Below are positions 6,597 to 10,177 of a stretch of DNA of 10,177 nucleotides, one piece after another. Each line of letters starts with the position of its first letter. The first letter of the stretch is position 1. The notes beneath the pieces are model-generated. The model saw nothing but the letters and a program-made list of their open reading frames with translations. It had not been told where the DNA came from and did not search any database. The translations under genes and the position numbers were made by a program. This DNA is from Boseongicola sp. SB0675_bin_26 (GTDB lineage Bacteria; Pseudomonadota; Alphaproteobacteria; Rhodobacterales; Rhodobacteraceae). The stretch lies in contig VYCX01000173.1 of assembly GCA_009843725.1 (NCBI GenBank), forward strand, positions 1-10,177, given 5' to 3'.

Positions 6597-7213
6597 TGGA
6601 GCAAGTCAAGTTCACGGCCATGAAAGATGGCGACAAGGAGGACTACGACCTCCTTTCCATGCACGAGGTCGAATACGCGAAAGGCACGGCCGACCGGCTC
6701 CTGAAGGCCCTGGTCCAGCTAGACGAGAGCCTTTCCGGCTACCAGGTCACGCGGCTCGGACATTCGCTTCAGTCCGCAACGCGGGCGTGGTGCGACGGGG
6801 CCGATACGGACTGGATTGTTTCTGCCCTTCTGCACGATGTGGGCGACATATTCGCGCCCCACAATCACGACGAGTATGCGGCAGCGATCCTCAGGCCGTT
6901 CGTGCGCGAGCAATGCACCTGGGTGGTCCAGACGCACGGGGATTTCCAGCTCCTGTACTTTGGCGAGCATGTCGGGGCGGATCCCATGAAGCGCGATAGG
7001 CACAAGGGTCACATCTATTTCGACGATTGCGCTGAGTTCTGCGAGCGTTGGGACCAGTCGAGCTTTGATCCTGGCTATGGCACGATGCCGCTCTCGTTTT
7101 TCGAGCCGATGGTGCGTGAGACATTTGCCCGGGACGCCTACGATCCGGCGGTGTTGCGAAAGGGAGAGCGGGAGCCGCTGGTTGATCCGGAGCGGGCTGC
7201 CCGGCGATGCTGA
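6596..7213 (+). CDS. HD-domain protein, candidate PhnZ-like diiron oxygenase
   Basis: This is a 205-residue soluble HD-superfamily protein. Candidate metal ligands are His56 (RLGHSLQSA), His80-Asp81 (LLHDVGD), His91 (PHNHDEYAA), His114 (VVQTHGDFQ) and Asp153 (CERWDQSSFDP). From my memory of PhnZ the order and most spacings agree (24 residues between the first two histidines, 23-24 between the last two), with a shorter loop after the HD pair. PhnZ, TmpB and inositol oxygenase use this site as a mixed-valent diiron centre to cleave C-P or C-C bonds, not for phosphate-ester hydrolysis. Translational overlap with a 2-oxoglutarate oxygenase, as in PhnY/PhnZ, favours an oxygenase role. Positions I align with the PhnZ phosphonate-contact residues differ (Asp84, Gln118 and Glu150), so another substrate is likely. 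An ordinary phosphohydrolase remains possible. Ribosome entry may rely on coupling, since GGAG lies 11 bases upstream. Confidence 0.85.
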   Translation: MEQVKFTAMKDGDKEDYDLLSMHEVEYAKGTADRLLKALVQLDESLSGYQVTRLGHSLQSATRAWCDGADTDWIVSALLHDVGDIFAPHNHDEYAAAILRPFVREQCTWVVQTHGDFQLLYFGEHVGADPMKRDRHKGHIYFDDCAEFCERWDQSSFDPGYGTMPLSFFEPMVRETFARDAYDPAVLRKGEREPLVDPERAARRC

Positions 7214-7263
7214 AGGAAATTGCACCCCGCACGGGAGTCGCGGCGGCAAGAAGTTTCCGGCGG

Positions 7264-7328
7264 TGGCTTGACGGGAAGCGCGTCGTTGGGGTGGCGCCCG
7301 GTCCGTTTCGGGCGCATGCGTCAAGCCA
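7264..7328. terminator. Nested inverted repeat between convergent genes
   Basis: TGGCTTGACG (7264-7273) and CGTCAAGCCA (7319-7328) are perfect 10-bp arms. Inside them GCGCCCG (7294-7300) and CGGGCGC (7309-7315) form a 7-bp hairpin with an 8-base loop. The structure sits between the ends of the HD gene (7213) and lipB (7346), so it can fold in both transcripts. It is a good candidate for a bidirectional terminator or a block on read-through, although a proper U-run is missing. Confidence 0.5.
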
Positions 7329-7345
7329 GGCCTGCCACGGTGCGT

Positions 7346-8008
7346 CTAGTCACGTCCGGACTCACCGAATGTCTGGATGAACGTCTTCTTCAGCGCGAAA
7401 TCCACGTCCGCCAGGGTCACGGGGATGCCGAGGTCGACAAGCGAAGTCACGCCGTGGCCCGAGACGCCGCAAGGCACGATGCCGTCAAAGTGGGACAGGT
7501 CGGGATCCACGTTGATTGAAATGCCGTGGAACGAGATCCATTTCCGCAATCGAATCCCGAGTGCGGCGATCTTGTCCTCTCTGGGCGTTCCGTCCGCGAG
7601 AGGCGGTTTTTCCGGTCTTGCCACCCACACGCCAACACGTCCCTCCCGGCGTTCTCCGATGACGTTGAACTCGTCCAGCGTGGCGATGATCCACTTCTCC
7701 AGGCTGTGCACGAATTTCCGCACGTCCTGGCCGCGGGCCGCCACGTCCAGCATCACGTAGGCAACCCTTTGACCGGGCCCATGATAGGTGTACTGGCCGC
7801 CGCGGCTGCTCTGATGAACCGGGAAGCGAGCCGGGTCCTTCAGGTCGGCTTCGTTTGCGGATGTGCCAGCTGTATAAAGCGGGGGATGCTCCAGAAGCCA
7901 GATTGCCTCGTGGGCCTCGCCCGCACGGATACGGGACGCGCGATTCTCCATGAAGGCGACCGCTTTCAGGTAGTCCTGCAATTCGTCCGACTGGATCCAT
8001 TCGACCAT
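7346..8008 (-). CDS. lipB: Octanoyl-[acyl-carrier-protein]:protein N-octanoyltransferase
   Basis: LipB moves octanoate from acyl carrier protein to the lipoyl domains of 2-oxo-acid dehydrogenases and the glycine cleavage H protein; LipA then inserts sulphur. The 220-residue length is typical. Signature sequences are the [12 protein letters not shown] motif (69-80), [23 protein letters not shown] (145-167) with the catalytic Lys146, and [15 protein letters not shown] (176-190) with the acyl-accepting Cys180. The start at 8008 is chosen because GGAGAGGG precedes it by about five bases and it gives the normal family N-terminus; an in-frame upstream start at 8107 would add 33 basic residues of no recognisable kind. 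It converges with the HD gene across the nested inverted repeat and appears to be a single-gene unit. Confidence 0.97.
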   Translation of the reverse strand: MVEWIQSDELQDYLKAVAFMENRASRIRAGEAHEAIWLLEHPPLYTAGTSANEADLKDPARFPVHQSSRGGQYTYHGPGQRVAYVMLDVAARGQDVRKFVHSLEKWIIATLDEFNVIGERREGRVGVWVARPEKPPLADGTPREDKIAALGIRLRKWISFHGISINVDPDLSHFDGIVPCGVSGHGVTSLVDLGIPVTLADVDFALKKTFIQTFGESGRD

Positions 8009-8212
8009 TTCGCCCTCTCCGACAGCAATTCGGCTCCAATCATTGCGCGACTGCCTCCGACAACGCCTGCCAAGTGCGCGTGTATCCAATGGGCCCGTCA
8101 ATGCCAACGCCAGGTTCTGGACGCGTATGGCAAGAGCCAGGGTGTCGGCAATCGTCGCAGTGGCTGCCTGGCCTGACCTGCCACGCGGCTGGCTGTCGGC
8201 CCTTTTTGCCTG

Positions 8213-8254
8213 TTCGCCTCTTCACAAGTCCGCAAACGCTCGTTAAGAGGCGAA
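8213..8254 (+). promoter_or_regulatory. tRNA-Leu promoter region framed by an inverted repeat
   Basis: TTCACA (8221-8226) and TAAGAG (8244-8249) have the 17-base spacing of a housekeeping promoter and would start transcription about 18 bases before the tRNA. The two boxes lie largely within perfect 10-bp inverted arms, TTCGCCTCTT (8213-8222) and AAGAGGCGAA (8245-8254), 22 bases apart. The -10 match is poor, so the promoter call rests mainly on position. Confidence 0.35.
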
Positions 8255-8272
8255 AGTTCCAAGCCGGTGCGT

Positions 8273-8359
8273 GCGGTCGTGGCGGAATTGGTAGACGCGC
8301 AGCGTTGAGGTCGCTGTGGGGTAACACCCGTGGAAGTTCGAGTCTTCTCGACCGCACCA
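8273..8359 (+). tRNA. tRNA-Leu (anticodon GAG)
   Basis: The 87-base gene folds as a class II tRNA. The acceptor stem GCGGTCG (8273-8279) pairs perfectly with CGACCGC (8349-8355), followed by discriminator A and an encoded CCA (8357-8359). The anticodon stem CAGCG/CGCTG encloses the loop TTGAGGT, so the anticodon is GAG (8307-8309), reading CUC and CUU. A long variable arm (about 8317-8331) and a T arm GGAAG-TTCGAGT-CTTCT complete the leucine pattern. Inverted CCGGAC/GTCCGG arms at 8377-8382 and 8401-8406 lie downstream but lack a U-run. Confidence 0.98.
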
Positions 8360-8596
8360 TTTCCAGCAGACTGCGGCCGGACAGGCGCGGCCGGCATTTC
8401 GTCCGGGACACTATTCTTCCCTTGTCGGATTCGCTCTCGCATTCCTGTCGTGAGACTCGGCGGTTTCCATTGCCTGGCTTGGGGCGACGAATGGATGCTG
8501 TGAGTTGACGGGCGAGTGTCGGTGCCGGGTCACGGACCCAACGTGTTGCGGCACCGCAGCCAAAGGGATAGGTCCGGCAGTGAATTGGAGAGCGCA

Positions 8597-9136
8597 GTGG
8601 AACTTTCGGCTGGGTGCAAGGGAAAGGAACAGGAAGTCATCGACCTGCTCTCTGCGGCCTTTGCTGCGTCGGAGGGTGCGGAGGAGGGCGCGCTGATCGG
8701 CGATCTTGTGCGCAACTTGCTGGCCACGACTGCGGATGCCGACATCCATGTCTTCACTGTTCGCGAGGAGCGGTCTCTGATCGGAGCAATCATCTTTTCA
8801 CGGCTGACTTACGATCAGGATGACCGAACCGTCTTTCTGCTGGGCCCCGTGGGAGTGACGACCGACCGCCAAGGCGCACGGATCGGGCAAAGGCTGTTGA
8901 CCCACGGCATTTCGGCACTAAGGAAGAATGGCGTTGACGTTGCCATGACCTATGGCGATCCGAATTACTATTCCAAGGTGGGGTTTCGACCCGTCACCGA
9001 AGAATTTGCTCGTGCGCCGTTCAAGCTGAAATATCCGAAGGGCTGGCTTGGCCAATTCTTGACGGATGGGAAGATGACGCCACTCAACGGTCCGTCCCGT
9101 TGTGTCGAGGCGTTCCATCGCCCGGACTACTGGTGA
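8597..9136 (+). CDS. GNAT-family N-acetyltransferase (YhbS-like)
   Basis: This is a 179-residue acetyl-CoA-dependent acyltransferase of the GNAT fold, closest in look to the YhbS-like group of predicted N-acetyltransferases. The N-terminal helix EQEVIDLLSAAFAASEG (11-27) leads to the central strands VFTVREERSLIGAIIFSRL. The acetyl-CoA site is LGPVGVTTDRQGARIGQRLL (82-101), where R-Q-G-A-R-I-G is the pyrophosphate loop. The GDPNYYSKVGF motif (120-130) is the typical GNAT C-terminal strand and helix, followed by a family-specific tail ending FHRPDYW. The substrate cannot be read from sequence. No in-frame ATG fits; the GTG at 8597 is chosen because GGAG lies six bases upstream and the conserved helix follows, whereas the GTG at 8516 would add 27 poorly structured residues. 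It lies alone downstream of the tRNA. Confidence 0.88.
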   Translation: MELSAGCKGKEQEVIDLLSAAFAASEGAEEGALIGDLVRNLLATTADADIHVFTVREERSLIGAIIFSRLTYDQDDRTVFLLGPVGVTTDRQGARIGQRLLTHGISALRKNGVDVAMTYGDPNYYSKVGFRPVTEEFARAPFKLKYPKGWLGQFLTDGKMTPLNGPSRCVEAFHRPDYW

Positions 9137-9307
9137 CGGATCGATGCTTCAAATTGCAGGGGGGAGGGGCGATAGAATCCGTTGCCGGATATGCAAGGCA
9201 ACCAATTCGACTCAAGCTGCACGCATGCATTTTCTGGTTCTGCAGTGCAAGCAACCACTGCGGGCCGGACTGTCGGTTCCGCTTTGCTGCTGATCCGATG
9301 TCGGCAT

Positions 9308-10078
9308 TCAAATGGTGATGCCGCCGTCCACTGAGAGGATCTGGCCAGTGACGTTGCGCGCGCCGTCGCTGCAAAGGAAGGCGACGGTATCTGCGATTTC
9401 CTCAGGGGTCTGAGGACGCCCCATCGGTACAAGCGCGTCGATGCGCCCTTGGAAGACCTCCTGCGCATTCTTGCCCTGTGCGCCGTCCGACGCCTTAGCC
9501 ATGACCTCACCGAGATCCTCCCACAGCGGTGACCAGACGAAGCCGGGACAGATGGCGTTCACAGTCACGCAGTAAGGCGCAAAGTGACGGGCAAGAACCC
9601 GAGTGAGTCCGTTGGCCGCGCTTTTTGACACGGAGTATGGCGGCATGAACGGGGCTGCGATCACGCCGGCGATCGACGAGATGTTGACAATCCGGCCGTC
9701 GCCCCGGTCGCGCATCTGCTCGCTGACCGCAGAAGCGGTATTGCGGATCGATTTGACATTGATCGCGAACGTGCGATCCCAGTCCTGTTCGCTGTTCTGG
9801 GTGAACGGCTGCCCGGGTGCGCAGACTACGCCAGCGTTGTTGATCAGGAAGTCGACATGCCCGATTTCAGCAAAGCAAGATTGGACCTGGTCATGGTTGG
9901 CCACGTCGCACTGGACAGCCACTCCGTTGCACGAGGCGGCGCTTTCCGACGCGGCCGTCATGTCGACGTCAATAATGTGAACCTTGGCACCCTGCCCGGA
10001 AAGGCCTTGCGCGATTGCGCGGCCCAACCCCTTGCCGCCGCCGGTGACAACCGCGATCTTGCCGGAAAAATTGAACAT
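9308..10078 (-). CDS. SDR-family NAD(P)-dependent oxidoreductase
   Basis: This is a classical short-chain dehydrogenase of 256 residues, expected to oxidise or reduce an alcohol/carbonyl pair in the cytoplasm. It has the cofactor loop TGGGKGLG (12-19), NNAG (80-83), the catalytic serine in NISS (132-135), Tyr148-x-x-x-Lys152 (YSVSK), CPGF (177-180) and the C-terminal VTGQILSVDGG segment (243-253). Asp37 at the end of the second strand (IIDVD) favours NAD over NADP. The ATG at 10078 is chosen because it starts the family N-terminus (MFNFSGKIAVVTGG), although no good ribosome binding site precedes it; its A is also the last base of the upstream gene's TGA, so translation is probably coupled. 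The substrate is unknown, and the right-edge partner should give the clue. Confidence 0.94.
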   Translation of the reverse strand: MFNFSGKIAVVTGGGKGLGRAIAQGLSGQGAKVHIIDVDMTAASESAASCNGVAVQCDVANHDQVQSCFAEIGHVDFLINNAGVVCAPGQPFTQNSEQDWDRTFAINVKSIRNTASAVSEQMRDRGDGRIVNISSIAGVIAAPFMPPYSVSKSAANGLTRVLARHFAPYCVTVNAICPGFVWSPLWEDLGEVMAKASDGAQGKNAQEVFQGRIDALVPMGRPQTPEEIADTVAFLCSDGARNVTGQILSVDGGITI

Positions 10079-10177
10079 CAGAAGAAAATGCCTAGCGACT
10101 TTTGGGTCAGCACGGCATGGTCGAGAATGATGGTCCGGTCCGCGACCTTCCACCCGGTGGCTTCATCGGGACGAAGC
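10078..10177 (-). CDS. C-terminal end of a gene cut by the window edge
   Basis: Only the last 32 codons are inside the window. The frame ends DEATGWKVADRTIILDHAV and then LTQKSLGIFF, and closes with TGA at 10080-10078, overlapping the start codon of the dehydrogenase by one base. Third positions are mostly G or C, as in the neighbouring genes, which supports real coding sequence. I do not recognise the family from this tail. The stop/start overlap implies an operon with the dehydrogenase and probably a shared pathway. Confidence 0.65.
   Translation of the reverse strand, partial: LRPDEATGWKVADRTIILDHAVLTQKSLGIFF

Noticed and set aside
5724..7213. Direct assignment of the pair as phnY/phnZ or tmpA/tmpB
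   Set aside because: There is no phosphonate gene context in the window, and the HD protein lacks the residues I associate with phosphonate binding in PhnZ; TmpA also belongs to a different oxygenase branch than PhyH.
6719..7324. 201-codon minus-strand open frame opposite the HD gene
   Set aside because: It is antisense to the HD gene, which has its metal ligands in the plus frame; the minus product has no recognisable domain.
8040..8411. Minus-strand ORF containing RSRRLELPRVLPHSDLNAAR
   Set aside because: This peptide is the antisense translation of the tRNA-Leu gene, a well-known source of false protein predictions.
9177..9202. Two mutually exclusive small hairpins between the GNAT and dehydrogenase genes (ATCCG-TTGC-CGGAT, or GTTGCC paired with GGCAAC)
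   Set aside because: Stems of 5-6 bp without a U-run are expected by chance; not strong enough to call a terminator or a switch.
1..10177. CRISPR array, insertion sequence or prophage
   Set aside because: I saw no regularly spaced repeats, transposase motifs, terminal repeats with target duplication, or phage genes. The tRNA-Leu 3' end shows no duplicated attachment site in the window.

Overview
The window looks like chromosomal DNA of a high-GC alphaproteobacterium, most likely a member of the Rhodobacterales. The main evidence is the cytochrome c oxidase subunit I (3791-5452), whose functional residues follow the Paracoccus enzyme at a constant offset of five. CarA, the YqeY-like protein, the DUF2244 protein and LipB are also of alphaproteobacterial type. 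This assignment comes from recognising protein sequences, not from a search.

Layout, left to right. Positions 1-1024 hold no intact gene that I can support: there is a 14-bp palindrome, minus-strand reading-frame fragments that look like decayed genes, and a doubtful small ORF. carA (minus, 1025-2185) is divergent from a GatB/YqeY-domain gene (plus, 2370-2837), with an AT-rich, palindrome-containing spacer between them. The YqeY gene converges on a DUF2244 membrane-protein gene (minus, 2919-3392). After a 398-bp gap that carries a strong hairpin comes ctaD (minus, 3791-5452).

Divergent from ctaD is a tight two-gene operon: a phytanoyl-CoA-dioxygenase-family Fe(II)/2-oxoglutarate oxygenase (5724-6596) whose stop overlaps the start of an HD-domain protein (6596-7213). 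A nested inverted repeat separates this pair from the convergent lipB (minus, 7346-8008). Next are tRNA-Leu(GAG) (8273-8359), whose putative promoter is framed by a 10-bp inverted repeat, a GNAT acetyltransferase (plus, 8597-9136), and a minus-strand unit at the right edge. In that unit a gene running off the window is coupled by a stop/start overlap to a short-chain dehydrogenase (9308-10078).

Most genes are independent core functions: pyrimidine/arginine precursor synthesis, respiration, lipoate attachment and leucine decoding. The stretch most likely to be an uncharacterised system is the oxygenase/HD pair. The same partnership occurs in PhnY/PhnZ phosphonate catabolism, where the first enzyme hydroxylates and the HD-type mixed-valent diiron oxygenase cleaves. 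Here the metal-ligand pattern of the HD protein fits that group, but the positions I align with PhnZ's phosphonate-binding residues differ. I infer a two-step oxidative cleavage of a different, unknown substrate.
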